64,000 nt of DNA, from NCBI RefSeq assembly GCF_033473495.1, contig NC_088939.1, positions 5,084,001 to 5,148,000 of the forward strand, written 5' to 3'. The translations under genes and the position numbers were made by a program. Positions 11,535 to 23,717 of the stretch are shown in pieces (the stretch's first letter is position 1; each line of letters opens with the position of its first letter). The notes beneath the pieces are model-generated. The model saw nothing but the letters and a program-made list of their open reading frames with translations. It searched no databases and was not told the origin of the DNA. This DNA comes from Cercospora beticola. Taxonomy: Eukaryota; Ascomycota; Dothideomycetes; Mycosphaerellales; Mycosphaerellaceae.

Positions 11535-13869
11535 ACTATTGCCTATGGGACTTCAAGACTGATCACAACATATCAAAAGCGACATCCCATCAGCACGCCC
11601 AAGGCGTCTACGACACAATCGACGACACCACTGCGATCTACAAAAAGCCACAAAACAATTGACGACTTGAAACTTGCCTTTTTCTCCTTGATCTCTACCC
11701 TTACGACCACGACTGCGATTGCTTGTGATTATTGGCATTCTTCATTGGAGCGAGGGAGAAGAGCATAAGGAGGCGATCTCCAGCGACACACCACAGAGGC
11801 GTTTACGATGGGGTGGTCACGGTTCTGCAGCAATGAGATGACCAATAAAAGAATTTTTGGGGAAGTGTTTTTCTGCGGCTATCACGACTTGGGCACAGAC
11901 ATGGGTTCGAGCTCTTGCATGAGAGCTCGCTGACATTGAGGTGCGTAGGGTAAGTAAGGTAGGAGGACATATCTAAAAAGAAAACGATTGGAGATATTCG
12001 GTCAGAATCACTTTCGATTCCATAACATGAGTGCCTGCCTACTTGCCCATCCCTCACGGATGAAGCCAACCTGGAGACAACACTGATTACTGAACCAACC
12101 AGCCAGCACTCACCTTACCCAGCCATTCTCGCGCTTCGCACTGACCGAGCTCCTTCCTACCCACAGTCACGGTGTCATTTTTGCCGAAAACTACCAAGCG
12201 TTCTATACCAAGCCGGACTAAAACTCACGATGACGGCCAAGCGCACTCCGCCACGGACATGATCTAGCTTGTCAGATTCGCGGTCTAATCACCTTCGCTT
12301 CTTACCTTCTCGGATAGGCGGAAGGGCGAAGTTTCGTGGGACCTGGACCGGCAGTTGAGGTTTGAGTTTGGTAGTTCTTTAGCTTTCCGAGTTGGTGGGC
12401 CAATTGCTTCCTGGGAAGCTTTTTCAGTTTTGGGATTTTTTTGGGAGAGGGGATGGGGTTGTGGAGCGAGGAAGATGACTGTGGTGGTGAGCATTATTTT
12501 AGGATGGTAAAATATATTTCTGTTGTCGTTGTTATGAGTTTCACATTAGAAGCCCTGCTGTTGAACATTGAATATATCCGTCGTATTGAGAATTGTTTGA
12601 CAGCAGTATACCGAAAACCTGGGGGACCGCACATGGCGTGCAAGGAAACTTTGTTCAATTGTTGAATTGAATTGAATTTCAATCGCTCTGAACTATCACT
12701 TTCGCGGCAAAACCGGGAAAGCGCGTCTGTTTGGGATTCGCTTTGAGCAAGAACAGGAAAAGACTTCCTTGGTCAAAGCTGGGTTTGCAATCCTTCGCAG
12801 GCGTTAGTTTTGGACAGCCGCTGGTGTCCGCTGCTAGGAGTTCCACTGAGAAGTTCTGTGATGACCATTTCACGAAATTGGGGGAATTGGGGTACAAAAT
12901 GTGCAATGGTTTGCGATGTGCTGAGGGCTGGAATTGTAGTGTTGTTGTGGGCGTTCTTGTGTCCTGGCTTTTTACAGTACTTGTACATAGTGAATTTACA
13001 TTATTATTTTGGGTGCGATTGCCCGACTGTCGATCTCTGTACAATAGAGCGAACCTTGTCTTCAGCTTCTTGTCTGCACATTCCCTCCTGATCTCTCTCG
13101 GTTCGTAGGTGTCGTCTTGCTAAACGAGCATTACCGCATGGCAGAGCACAACTTCGTCCATCCATTTGAGACGTCTCGATCGAGGCTCTTCCAGCCGAGG
13201 CATTGATGCAGGTACTACTAAGACCGGTGTCTCACCTCTACCAACCACTGTGATGTCGTAAGGACCGCGTGGAGTTTGCAGTAGCGTGGACCATCGCTCA
13301 GCCACTCAGCCTCGTTGGCAGGCACTCCAGGCTTCGAACACCCGCTAGAGTACCTCAGAGAACTTGCCAATGCAACAACAAGCGGAGAGTCCAGAGACCG
13401 AAGACCTGGTTCAAGATGTACAGAATGCTGGTATCGCAGACACTTCCGTTGGTTTCCCGGTTCTAGTAGCCATTCGAGAGTTCAGACAAGGGTCCACATT
13501 TGTGTAGAGTGGCTTAATGTCAGGCTTGATGCTGTCATGGCTGAGGCTCCGCCTGAGAGTGTACTTCCCGTGTTTATTGCATAGTTTGACATGCCGCTGG
13601 TGTGCCGCGAATGAGTGCCAATAGCAATTGAATAAGGCAGTTATGCCTCGTCATCTTCGACGGATTGTGGTAGTGGTGTGGTGATTAGATGCATTGAGGG
13701 CTTCCGCCACTTCACTGCATCCAATGGCTGCCTCTGGCGGCGCTGATGCCTCAATATAAGCAATGCTCTTGCAGCGGATGACTTTCCATCAATGATCGGA
13801 TGCGGGCTTCCGTCGTTGTTGGTCGTCTTGTGGGTCCGAGGAAGTGTCTGTTGCTCCTCCTTCGACTGT
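11535..13869. other. Non-coding stretch between convergent genes
   Basis: Holds the 3' flanks of the PSP1-domain gene and of the MFS gene, which point towards each other. The 12.4-13.1 kb part is AT-rich. Small frames at 12731-13108 and 13315-13584 (plus) resemble no family I recognise. No RNA gene was seen. Confidence 0.5.
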
Positions 13870-16447
13870 TCATCTTGCAGTGCTAGGTCTCCGATCGCCA
13901 CCTCCTCGTCTAAGCCGCGAACCATGAAAGCAGAGCAGAATTGGTATAGCGCCCAGAAGTATACTGATACCGCCGTAGACACTCATGCCTGGTCCAGGTC
14001 CAAGGTTCAAAACATCCTTTGCAGATAGCGAGAAAAAGAATGCAAGAAGCCAAATGAGCATGTTGCTTGCAGCAAGCACTGACCGCTCGTCTTCAAAGCT
14101 TTCCAGCAGATATTGCACGATACTGACGAGAACGACCAGCAGACTCGCAGCGAAAACTGCCATTGCCAGTAGCGGCACGAACCAGTGAATCTTGCTGCTT
14201 GTCGTCCAGCCCAGCATAAAAAGTGATACGCCAATCAGGACTAAAGCTGGTATTGAAGGTCTCAGGCGCCATTCCGGCGGTGGTGGCGAGGTTTTGGGTA
14301 AAGCTGTCTTGCGGCGAGCTGCAACTGAAGGTGCACGTGCTGGAGCGGGAGCAGCCAGAGTAGATGCAGACTCTAGGGACTTGATGGTAGCGCTGCGATG
14401 ATGCTGGATGTCCCTAAAGTTGTTCTGGTTGGTCCATGTTGACATGCTCAGGTTTGTCGACGGCGAGGCGTGGAATGCAAGCGCTTCTGCGAGCACTCTG
14501 GCCAATTCGAATCGATCAAAGTTGATCTTCCATGCATCTAGAATGGTGCAAAAATGCTGAAACTCGAGATTCTGCTCGAGAACGAAGAGCAGGCGCTCGA
14601 CTGAAATTTGCTTGTCGGCGTTGCAATCAATGCCGTTGAGGTAGGTCGCTGCAGCTTTAGCCATGGTGACGTTTCGGTGTCGATCGTCTTGAGGCTGTTC
14701 TTCGACTTTAGTCCTCAGGCTCGACATCCTCTTCAGTGAGTTCAATACAGAATTGGATCTGCCTAGCGCGGAAGGGGGGCGGTGATGTTGCTCTGCAGAT
14801 CGGGGCAAGAGATCGAATATAGAGGCTCGCCTGCCTGGCGATGGAGGAGGATGACTGGAATGGCCTGGCGACTTTGGCATGGTATCGAAAACAGAGCCCC
14901 ATGTGCTGACTGAGGCCGTGGAACGAGGCGCAAGCTTCGATAGTGTAGATTGTAATCGCCAAGGCTCGTGCGCTGAATAGAGCGATTTCTCGTCTTCACT
15001 GGCTGCCTCTTCTTTGAAACGGACGACCCATGGCTCGTAGTACCAGTGCTGATACGCAAGCAGGAGAGACAAGGCCAGCGCCACTCCGATCGACATACTC
15101 ACGAACGAGAGCCCTTGAACGCCCGGCTTGAATTGGTGCGTCTTGCCCAACAACGTTGGGAATGCAATACAGATGTTGTACATTACGCCGAGATGGTACG
15201 CTCCATATGCGACTCCAGCTATAAGAACTGGCTCCAGAATAAGCATTCGCAGTGGAGCCAAGCAAATGGCATCGCAGTCTTCCTTGGACAGCGCGAACAG
15301 TTTCGCCGAGTCTTTTTTCCGGCGATTGATGGCTTCCTTTGCGGTCTCCTTCATGAGGGCCATGGGGATCATGCACACAACGATCAAGATGACGATGACA
15401 TATTGTGTCCACTCGACTCCGCGCTCCTCAGCAGTATAGCCGCCGATGACTGGTCCGAGAGTAATGCCGAACAGTGTTGAAAATAGGTAAAGGGTCAGAG
15501 CCGATGATCGCTCACTTCCGTTCCAGATGTCGAAGATGGTCCCGAACCCAAGGTGCAGTAGCGGAGCGCAGAATAGCCCAGAGAAGAATCTGCATGCCAA
15601 AAAGCCCGCGACGCCGCTGACGATAGCCGTGGCAGTAACGAAAATGGCGAAAAGTGGGAGAGTCACCAGGTATACCAGTTTGCGACCAAGAGCTTCGCTG
15701 CCTAGATTGCTAAGTATGGGACCAAAGACGAGTCCGAAAAGGTAGAGAGATGTTGGTAGAGCAGCTTTCGCGCTTGCAGAGTCGGTGTGTATGGTTGGGT
15801 CTTGAGACGGGGTCAATATCGTCGATGCCAATGTGCATACAAACGCAATGAAGCCTAATCACAGTTAATGATGAAGCTCGGCGGAAAAGTCGTTTGTCTC
15901 TCAACTTACAAGCCACGGCAGTATGCATCCAACGCGTTTTTCTCGTCCAGTTCCTAGGGTTGCCGCCAAATATCTCCCAATGCAGCTCCGCGTGGATATC
16001 ATGTTGTTTTGAAGCATGCTCGCTCATCGACTGCTCAGCTTTCAAGCTTTCATATGACCTTCCAATGGGGGGCGGAGGTGGTGCGCCTGGTTCCAGAAAC
16101 TCTCTCTGTATCGGACTTGTAGGAGTCGTCAATGACCTGTTATGAGGCGCACTCATGCCTCTGGAATGTCTCCTCGCATCTTGTTGTAGGTGAGATGTCT
16201 CCGCGTGTGATAGTCTTGCCGTTATGTGCCCAAGGTCGTAAGATGATCGCTTCATGGACCTTTTCTTCCATGAGTCGCTGGGGAGCGCCGGATGTGGTTC
16301 TTCTGGTAGGTTCATGCTCATGTTCGAGTTGCGCGAAGATGAGGAAGATGCCTTGAAGTGATTGCTTTTGGCGGCGCTTGAGTTCGCGGTCAAGCTGCGC
16401 GTGGCTGATGAAGCTGCTGGCGCGACCTTCGCGTCGTTTCCTGTCAT
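13870..16447 (-). CDS. MFS transporter with very long internal loop
   Basis: Major facilitator superfamily membrane transporter, resembling fungal DHA1-type drug/polyamine exporters. Two exons, 16447-15910 and 15854-13870, separated by a 55-nt GT-AG intron inside the first membrane helix, give 840 aa. Residues 1-150 are a Ser/Pro-rich cytosolic N-terminus, followed by the family-like lead-in HWEIFGGNPRNWTRKTRW at about 155-173. Helices 1-8 cover about 176-447 and include LGRKLVY and FFSGLFCAPLLHLGFGTIFDIW. A hydrophilic segment of about 250 residues (457-709) separates helix 8 from the last four helices (about 715-820). It contains Ser/Pro-rich stretches and an EF-hand-like piece (IDCNADKQISVERL, about 588-601) that lacks the usual acidic last ligand. 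The substrate cannot be told from sequence. Confidence 0.85.
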
Positions 16448-17463
16448 GTCTGCTGGGTAGTATCCTTTATCTGTCGATGTTCGTGGAGAATAATTGCGCT
16501 GACTGTCAGCTCATAGGCCTTCTTGCCGTCCCATTCCTCGTCGAAGCTATCTGTTCATGCATCCAACCTGACAAACGCGCAGAGAAGACGAGACGTCCAG
16601 CAGCAGCGCGCCAGACACTGCGCATATGTCGCTCGGGAGAACTTAACGGCATCCCTACCTTCCTCATGACGGCAGCAGAGCACTCCCGCAACAGCAAACC
16701 ATGCGCGTGTAGTCCGATGGTCCAGGGATCTTCTACTCAGCGGCGCGTTGCAGCTTCCGTTCAAAGTCGCCTCACGCGCCAGAAACATGATTTGCGCTCC
16801 AATCGAAATCGCAATCTACGCACTTTAATTGAGGGCACGGTCGAGAAATGGCACGTTGAACCGGGATGCATGAGGCGACACGTGAAGTCAAAGTTGGCAA
16901 AGCAAGGTTGGGATGCGACGAAATTCTAAATTTCGATGCGCAAAATGAACAACCAGACGACCTGGTCTTGGCGTGATTTGAGCACGGCTGGCAAGATCTG
17001 TGAATAGATTGTGCTATGATATGGAACATGATAATACAAGGGAGTATTTGCAAGCCTTGCGATGGGCGAGGATTGTAGAGAGAAGATCGATCTTATTCTG
17101 TGAACGAGTTCTGGAGGTTGAAGTTCTCCGGAACGTGAAACCGTTGGCACCCGACGCTCGTTGACAGGTGCTGCAGCAACGGTCAGGCCAGCAAGGAGAA
17201 ACAGTGGCAGTTCCAGAAGACACAGATTCGGACAATAAAATCGTTACATTGACACTCTCCTTGTCGTCGCTGCATCTTTGACACAGATGAGCTCTTCAGA
17301 CGATGTCCAGAGCAGCCAATGAACATGCTCCATTGAGGCAACTCAGCATTCGAACCCACCAGATGCGTGTTTCGCAAGCTCGACGTGGCTGACACGAATG
17401 GCCGACACCAAAGTCTCTGCACCGACCGTTTCCTGTGATAATCGTTCCGCATGACAATGCCAC
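16448..17463. other. Intergenic region
   Basis: Upstream region of the MFS gene and 3' flank of the small minus-strand gene at 17.5-18.0 kb. The longest open frame (part of 16378-16929, plus) is antisense to the MFS 5' end and has no recognisable content. Confidence 0.5.
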
Positions 17464-17994
17464 CTAACCTTTCTTCAGCGCATCTTTCAACTTTGACCAC
17501 GAAGCCTCCAAAGCCAGGCGATGCGACGACTTCTGGCCAACATTATCCTTCTTGTCAGTCTGCGTATCTCTATTCTTGTCAGCGGTGTCGAACACTTTGG
17601 CACGCTCTTGGTTGTAGTTGCGCAATTTGCCATCGGGATCCGGAAGTCGTTCGACAGGGTCCACCCAGAAGACATCGTTTTCTGCAGGGTATTGACTGCC
17701 CATAGCAGTGCCTGTGCGTGGCTGAGGAGCAGAGACGCCTGCTTGCGGCTCAAGGTGACTCTGTCGAAAGCTCTGGTCGATCGGAGCTGCCAACGGAGTG
17801 AGCCTGTTACTGGGTTGGTGGTGATATTGGCAATTCTGGCACTCTAATTTGGGAGCATCGGCAGGCAGCGGTAATGTTGTAGTTCTTGCACATGGTTCCC
17901 CGAGTTGATGTTGTTGAAGGTTTGACCTGCATCGCACAACCACATCGTTGCTGGCGAGACAGTGTGTGCACTGCCATCTGTAATATTGACACAT
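17464..17994 (-). CDS. Small hypothetical protein with CxxC motifs
   Basis: Single open frame of 176 aa, starting at the first ATG (17994); not recognised. The N-terminal third carries several cysteines, with CxxC pairs at about residues 9-12 (CTHC) and 52-55 (CQNC) plus lone Cys at 2, 22 and 35, which could bind a zinc ion. The C-terminal two thirds are charged and hydrophilic (for example ENDVFWVDPVERLPDPDGK and a Lys/Asp-rich stretch) and end in LKDALKKG. The true 5' end may lie upstream: an ATTACAG just before the TGG codon at residue 7 would serve as a splice acceptor, and another open frame (18328-17807) overlaps in a different frame. Regular amino-acid composition and the CxxC pairs favour a real gene; no function is proposed. 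Confidence 0.5.
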   Translation of the reverse strand: MCQYYRWQCTHCLASNDVVVRCRSNLQQHQLGEPCARTTTLPLPADAPKLECQNCQYHHQPSNRLTPLAAPIDQSFRQSHLEPQAGVSAPQPRTGTAMGSQYPAENDVFWVDPVERLPDPDGKLRNYNQERAKVFDTADKNRDTQTDKKDNVGQKSSHRLALEASWSKLKDALKKG

Positions 17995-19691
17995 GGTCAA
18001 GACTGGTGTCTAGATCGGAACTGCAATGCACATCAGTGCTAGAGGTGCCTGGAGGTTTAGTATTCATCGACCTATTGCTTGTTTGAACAATGCCGTCTAA
18101 CATTCTTTCTTCTGCGTGAACGGACGAGACAACAGAAGAGCTGAAGGGAATCATGGAGCAGTGAATTTCTGACAAAAGACAATCGAAAGTAAGACAAGCG
18201 TTGCTCTTCGAAGACAAGGAGGCAGTGGACTCGTGCTGGCAAATTGAAAGAGTGAAACTGCCCTTTACCTCTCGATAGTCACGCGTAGAGGACTTCTGTG
18301 GCAGTGGAGCATCAGGTGGATTCGACAATTGCTCGCAGATCTATGCTTTATGCGCATGGCCAGGATGTTAGAGCAATGCTCAAAACATCGGGAGTAGTTC
18401 TTGAGCCTGGTGTCCCCGCGAGGACGATGTTCGGAGCAGTCAGGAGCGACCTATGCGGTCTTGCTAGATCTCCGTTGTGTTAACGCCGCTTCGACATGCC
18501 TTTCAACACGAGGCTGATTAGCAATGCGTCTTAGCTCTGTGACAATCGGACGGTGGCTGAGCGGGGCTCATCTCATCAGTCAGCCAGTGCGACACGAAGG
18601 TTGTGCCGGAAACTTGGTTTGTTGATGCTCTCGAGAGCATTTCTCGTCACCGGCGTGTCCCGACCATAGACTTGTTGCGTGGTGAACTGGGCGATGCCTG
18701 GAAAGTTTGACAAAAGCGCGAGTTTTCGTCGTGCAAGCACAGCGAAATACATCGGTTCGCGCGGGCACAATCGCCAGATTCGCCCGGTCGCGTGATATTT
18801 GGTTGTTCTTCTCGCACCGCCGGCCTCAGGATGTACGAGTGCCGCCCGTATCCATGCCGTGAAGTCGGATGCGAGGAGCTGGCAGCCGCGGGAGTTGTAG
18901 CTGTAGCTATCTTTGCTGTCGAAGTTGGTGCTAATAAATGTAGCTAACTAGAGCGGGAAGGTTCAATAAATTGGCGCAAGAACGAAGTAACTTGTTGCGT
19001 GCAGCTGCATGGCAGTCTCACGCACGAGGGTCAGTCAATCTCAAGGTGCTCTCGCAGTGCGCGTACGGCACTGCGGCGGAGCTGTGGGAATAGCTCGCTC
19101 GAACGGTCGGCAGTTGTGAAGAGTATCGTCGACCCACGCGAGTGCAGCGAGTTGATGAACTGGCGAAGTGTAGGCGAGAGAGGAGCCCAGTCCGAAGGAT
19201 GCAGCGGGAGGCGTTTTGAGTTCACCAGCCAAGCTAGCGCAGACCACGGCCTCACGAGAAGTGGTCTAGACTGCGTTCCATAGAGTGCTGCAAACAGCAC
19301 GAGGTCCCGACAACAAAGCAGGCGGCAGGGCGGAGGAGAGGTGTGAGGACGGCGGAGGCCAGTTGCGTGCGCTCGCGGAGCTTGGGCCGGGGCGGCGGCG
19401 CGTGTGCGAAGTGTTGCTTGCTCGTGCTGGCGACGGCGGGCTGGGATGCGATGCGATGGCGGCAGCGGGCGTCGAGGTCTCGACTCCCACTCTGCAAAAC
19501 GTCCTGCCTGCGTGCCCGCGCTGAGCCGGGCACATATCTCGCGCAAGACAGGCCATGTCTTGCTTGTCACACATCTTGTGACAGCCGCTCGTTTGCCTTT
19601 CCCCACCGTGCTACACAGCAGCAGCAGCAGTGGTAAGTAAGCGCAGCGGCGAGGAGGCATATGCACTGCCCTCCCCCGGCGACTGAAGCCC
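17995..19691. other. Intergenic region, GC-rich toward 19.7 kb
   Basis: About 1.7 kb. The last 450 bases before 19692 are GC-rich and contain a short CAG run (19616-19630) directly followed by a GTAAGT-like donor sequence at about 19633, so a 5'-UTR intron is possible. The long minus-strand frame here (19750-19031) is judged to be a by-product of base composition. Confidence 0.45.
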
Positions 19692-21483
19692 ATGGCCGTC
19701 CTGTTTGCTCCTGCCTCGCCCACCGTCTCCGCCCCCAATGTCCGCCGCAATCACACCGCCGCCCGCTCAGCTGCCGGGCTGATCAACGAGACCGCCATCG
19801 CCCTGCTGCCCAGCAGTGCGGATGACTTTGCGGGCGCGCAGGTGACAGTGCCAGACATGAACCTGCTCGCGGATGGTGCACCAACGAGTCCTGCACCGCG
19901 ACCACCTCGACCAGCGACGGGCCTCCGCCTGCCTTCATTTGAGCTCTTGGGTATTGCCGCACCGCACCCGGATCGTTTTGGCAGCCTCGCCTTCCACGAC
20001 CACGACCCTACGATGCCTGCCGCCCTCGACGGGCACCATGCGGGCGGACATGCAATGCTGCCTGACATGGACTCGCTGAAAATCGAATCTCCCTTAGCCG
20101 CATCGCCCACGAAGCCCAAACTTCCCCCGGGCCTCGTGCAAACGCCTTTTCGACACGATGTCGCTACTCTCACACCGCCCGCCGAAGCTGCTGAGCCTGC
20201 ATGGCATCCTGCAATCCTCGCCCACCTCTCCGACTCGTCCATGGGATCGCGGCCTGTCGAGCCATGCCGCTTGACTTCAACACCGGTACGTCTTGCTGGG
20301 GAACGCCCTGTCGTCGTTGCTGCAGGTGGAGAGGCAGCGCCAGAGTCCAGCGAAAGCGTGCATCCAGCGAGTCATTCGCAGAGCCATAGCCCGACCGATG
20401 CAGATTCAACCTGGATTGACGGAGCTGTCAATGTGCTCGTCTCCAACGTCCGAAGCGCGCTCCTCCCGAACAACCCATTGCGAGTCCTCTCACACGCCTT
20501 GCCTGCGCCCTCGACCGGGCACACCTACACCAAAATCATTGAGCGAATTGGCGCCGTGACACCCTCCAATCCGCCCACGTGGATCAACGTCTTTCACGCC
20601 ATACCTGGCAAGTTCAATCTGCCTGACATACCCACCTCTCCTCCAAGTACGCCTGGCCTGAATACTGAAGAGGACTACTTCACACAGAAGGTCTTTGCGA
20701 GTGCTGTGCCGATATCCGACTACCAAGATGACCTTTCCGCTCTCCCTCGATCTCCACGGCCCATTGTGCCACCATCCACTGTCAACCTTGCCATTGTAGA
20801 GCGCTACATTCCACCGACCTCTGTGAATGAGTTGAAAGAAATGTTCAGCCCCAACGGGCCATCGGTGAGTCACAATGAGGAACTGTATGTCCTGGATATT
20901 ACACTGACAGGTCTGTGTGCAGCTTCTTGTCGATCGACTCGTTGAGCTTTCGCCCGCCGGTGGCTCGCTCGTCTTCATTTATCCCACAAAGGCCGGCGCA
21001 ACAACCTTTATGAGGGAGTATCTCGGTCCCATTCTTGACCCTCTTCTACGAAGCACACAAGTCGTCAACGGCATTTCCGCGAACCTGAGTCAGGACTTGG
21101 GGACAATGGCGGCCGCGAAACAGTTGCAGGAGTTCGAGCAGATGCAGCAATCGGTGGAAACATTGTGCACCAGGCTCGCGCAGCGCGGTCGAGGCCGATT
21201 CGCGCCTATCTACGCATCAAAGGCCCAGGTCAAGATCGAGCGCGCAGCATGGGCGAAAGACTGGTGGCCGAAACAAGAGTATCCTAGAATCAAAGAGGCA
21301 GTTACTCGTGCAACACAGGAAGCGCAGAAAAAGCAAAGCAATCGATACATGGAAAGAGCTTCAACACCGACAGAACTCGTGTCGAGATTGATTGAAGGGG
21401 TGCAAAAGAATCGTTATCCGGTAGGCCAGGAGCCATCGAGCGGCATTGAAGTGAGCATATTTGTGATCCAGCGTTCAGCGTAG
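19692..21483 (+). CDS. Conserved fungal hypothetical protein
   Basis: Two exons, 19692-20864 and 20923-21483, give 577 aa with phase 0 at the junction. The first about 230 residues are Pro/Ala/Ser-rich and look disordered. The second half is ordered and familiar from uncharacterised ascomycete proteins: TWIDGAVNVLVSNVRSALL, TPSNPPTWINVFHAIPGKF, LLVDRLVELSPAGGSLVF, IYPTKAGATTF, LDPLLRS, and the C-terminal GIEVSIFVIQR. I know no characterised member and assign no function. The acceptor is ambiguous: AG at 20910 is also in frame and would insert Val-Cys-Val-Gln. Antisense and alternative frames over the first exon are shadows. The start was chosen as the first ATG after the GC-rich leader. Confidence 0.75.
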
Positions 21484-22177
21484 TGGGAATTTTCGGGAGA
21501 GCAAATCAATGGGAAATAATGAGACCAACGATTTTGGAGCGCGCCAGGCAGGAAAGAAAGGCTGGCAGAATGACACGGATGCGCGTGTGGGAGAGCAGTC
21601 TACTCTATACCCTTCTTACCATATTCTAATAGGCCAGCTATGTCAAGCCTTTGACGACATATAGCACAAAGCATCATTCTGTTTTGACTTGAGATCCTGC
21701 GCCACAACTTTCACCCGCCCGGCATTCTCCATGATGGAATGACCTGGAGAACTGCACGTGCGCACTCTTCCGAGCAACACAAGAGATTCGCCCGGATGCT
21801 GACGAACTTGTCGTGACACGACCAAAGCACGCAAGCACATCCTCACTAAGCAGCACCTCACTGATTGGTGCGCGTTCGGCAGCAAGTAGCCATGTACTCC
21901 GCATCTGAGAGGCTCGATGTTCCCTCGCCGGCAACAAGGCAATGACGTTGGCTTTCGGCATTGTGTCGAATGACAGATTCGCCTCGATTAGAAATGCAAG
22001 ACCTAGGTCGTCTATAGTAGATATATATCCATGCTGCCGCTCTTGATGATCTGCTAGTTCTATTAGTCTCATTGAATCTTGCTCGACTTCAAGGCGCAGA
22101 CAACACGTCCAGTCACGATCAATTGCAGTCCGACAGCGACTGAGAATACACAAACACTCAACCCCACCACATCCAAC
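21484..22177. other. Intergenic region with TATA-like element
   Basis: 3' flank of the conserved hypothetical gene and promoter of the CmcJ-type gene. It contains the TATA-like run at 22018-22028 and nothing else I can name. Confidence 0.5.
22018..22028 (+). promoter_or_regulatory. TATA-like element upstream of CmcJ-type gene
   Basis: The run agatatatatcc lies about 150 bp upstream of the chosen ATG at 22178, a reasonable distance for a fungal core promoter with a short 5' UTR. This rests on sequence only. Confidence 0.35.
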
Positions 22178-23093
22178 ATGTCTACGCAGACGCAGACACA
22201 GCAGAAGTTTGCAGTCTCAGAAGACATTCCAGTTCCACGAGGCGAGGTTCAGTCAAAACTTGTCTTCTACGCACCACCCGAAGATGGTTCCGTACCTTTC
22301 AACTACATCGAGAAGCCTCCGGAGGGACTGCCTCAAGTAAGTATTTGAACATCGCACCTCTTTGAAGAAACCACAAAACTAACAACGTTCCCAGCGCAAC
22401 TACGGCCAAGATGAACAATCCATCACGATCCAAGACATCCGCGGCCGCGAACACGAATTCGACATGAACAAAGGCGGCTTCGGCGTCCTCCAAAACATCT
22501 CGAGCGAAATGCAAAACTCTGACTTTTCCAACGACGACAAAATCCAACAAACTTACTACCCCGAAATTGAGAAACTCATCCTCGAAAAAGTCCCCGGCGC
22601 CAAACGCGTCTTCATCTTCGACCACACTGTCCGCCGCAGCGATCCCAACGCCCACCGCGCACCTGTCAACAGAGCGCATATCGACCAAACGACCAAATCT
22701 GCAAATATGCGTGTAGACTACCACATGGGCTCCGAAGCCGAAGAGCTCAAGAATGGTCGCGTGAGACTCATCAACGTCTGGCGACCACTTAATGGCCCCG
22801 TCGTCGCTTCACCTCTCGCATACGCAGACTCTCGATCTGTACCGGATGAAGATATTGTTCCTGTGGAACATCGATACCCGCATCGGACGGGCGAGACGGC
22901 GGGTGTGAAGTTTACGCCAAAGGGACAGTGGTATTATTGGAGTGGGATGGGGAATGATGAGAGGATTTTGTTGCAGTGTTATGATAGTCAGGATGGGGCG
23001 AGGACGCCGCATTCGGCGTTTGTGGATCCTAGGACTAAGAAGGAGTGGCCTGGGAGGGAGAGTATTGAGGTTAGGACTTTGGTTTTTGGGTGA
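22178..23093 (+). CDS. CmcJ/AsaB-type non-haem iron oxygenase
   Basis: Member of the CmcJ/NvfI/AsaB family (also called 7-alpha-cephem-methoxylase P8-related or GA4-desaturase-like), fungal Fe(II)-dependent hydroxylases often used in secondary metabolism. Two exons, 22178-22336 and 22395-23093, phase 0, 285 aa, the usual full length. Family landmarks are all present: KLVFYAPPEDGS near the N-terminus, RVFIFDHTVRR (about 124-134), the probable iron-binding H148-x-D150 in AHIDQT, VWRPLNGPV (about 181-189), QWYYWSGM, then PH259SAF as probable third ligand and RESIEVRTLVFG at the C-terminus. In-frame ATG at 22079 would add 33 residues, but MSTQTQ at 22178 matches the family better. The neighbours are a conserved hypothetical gene and EAF, so the enzyme is an orphan with unknown substrate. 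Confidence 0.88.
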
Positions 23094-23717
23094 GCTGGGA
23101 GAAGAGCTTGGGATGTTTTGAGGATGAGATATGAGTAGATGATTATATGAATGCATGTTATACGAAACGAGCCATTGCTTTTCTCATGACCCGAAGGATG
23201 TAGCTGATGCTGTGAGCTGTTAAACAAACGTACCTTTCCTCACTGTCGGCTACTCATCATTTCTCTCGTGTTTTCATGGCACGACTGGCACGCTCTTGCT
23301 CTGGGTTTGGATGCTGTGAGCTTGTTTGCTGTCAACAAAGAAACACCTGCAAAGACATGACTCTCGCCCGATTTTTCCAGATTGCAGCCCTGTACAACCT
23401 CGGCGTCTTGCAGATGACCAGCAGAGACCAGTCCAAGTAATACGGAGAGATGCATGAGCGCCGTGTGCCTGACCATTCCGAAAATAGGTTGCCGGGAAAG
23501 CCAACCCTCAAGCGTGCTGCGCGACGAGCGAGACACGGGCGATCCAGATGCCGCGCGCATCATTCTCCAATGTACCACAGCTCCATTCGCTCGCTCTCTC
23601 TCTTTGTAAACAAAGAAACCTTGACCACACCGTCTGCCGACATGTAGCTCACGGACATTGCTGCCTTTCTTTCTCGTTCGCTGCCACTCTTTACACAGCA
23701 GGTGACAAGTACACAGC
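23094..23717. other. Intergenic region upstream of EAF
   Basis: Promoter and leader of the EAF gene. A CT-rich stretch (cgctcgctctctctctttg, about 23588-23606) lies roughly 110 bp before the ATG, as is common in constitutive fungal promoters. No gene was seen. Confidence 0.5.

Noticed and set aside
17345..17362. B-box-like word on the minus strand (gggttcgaatgc)
   Set aside because: The T-stem does not pair and no cloverleaf can be drawn around it.
19031..19750. 239-codon minus-strand open frame
   Set aside because: Sits in a GC-rich leader where several frames are open; Arg/Pro/Ala-rich without any motif.
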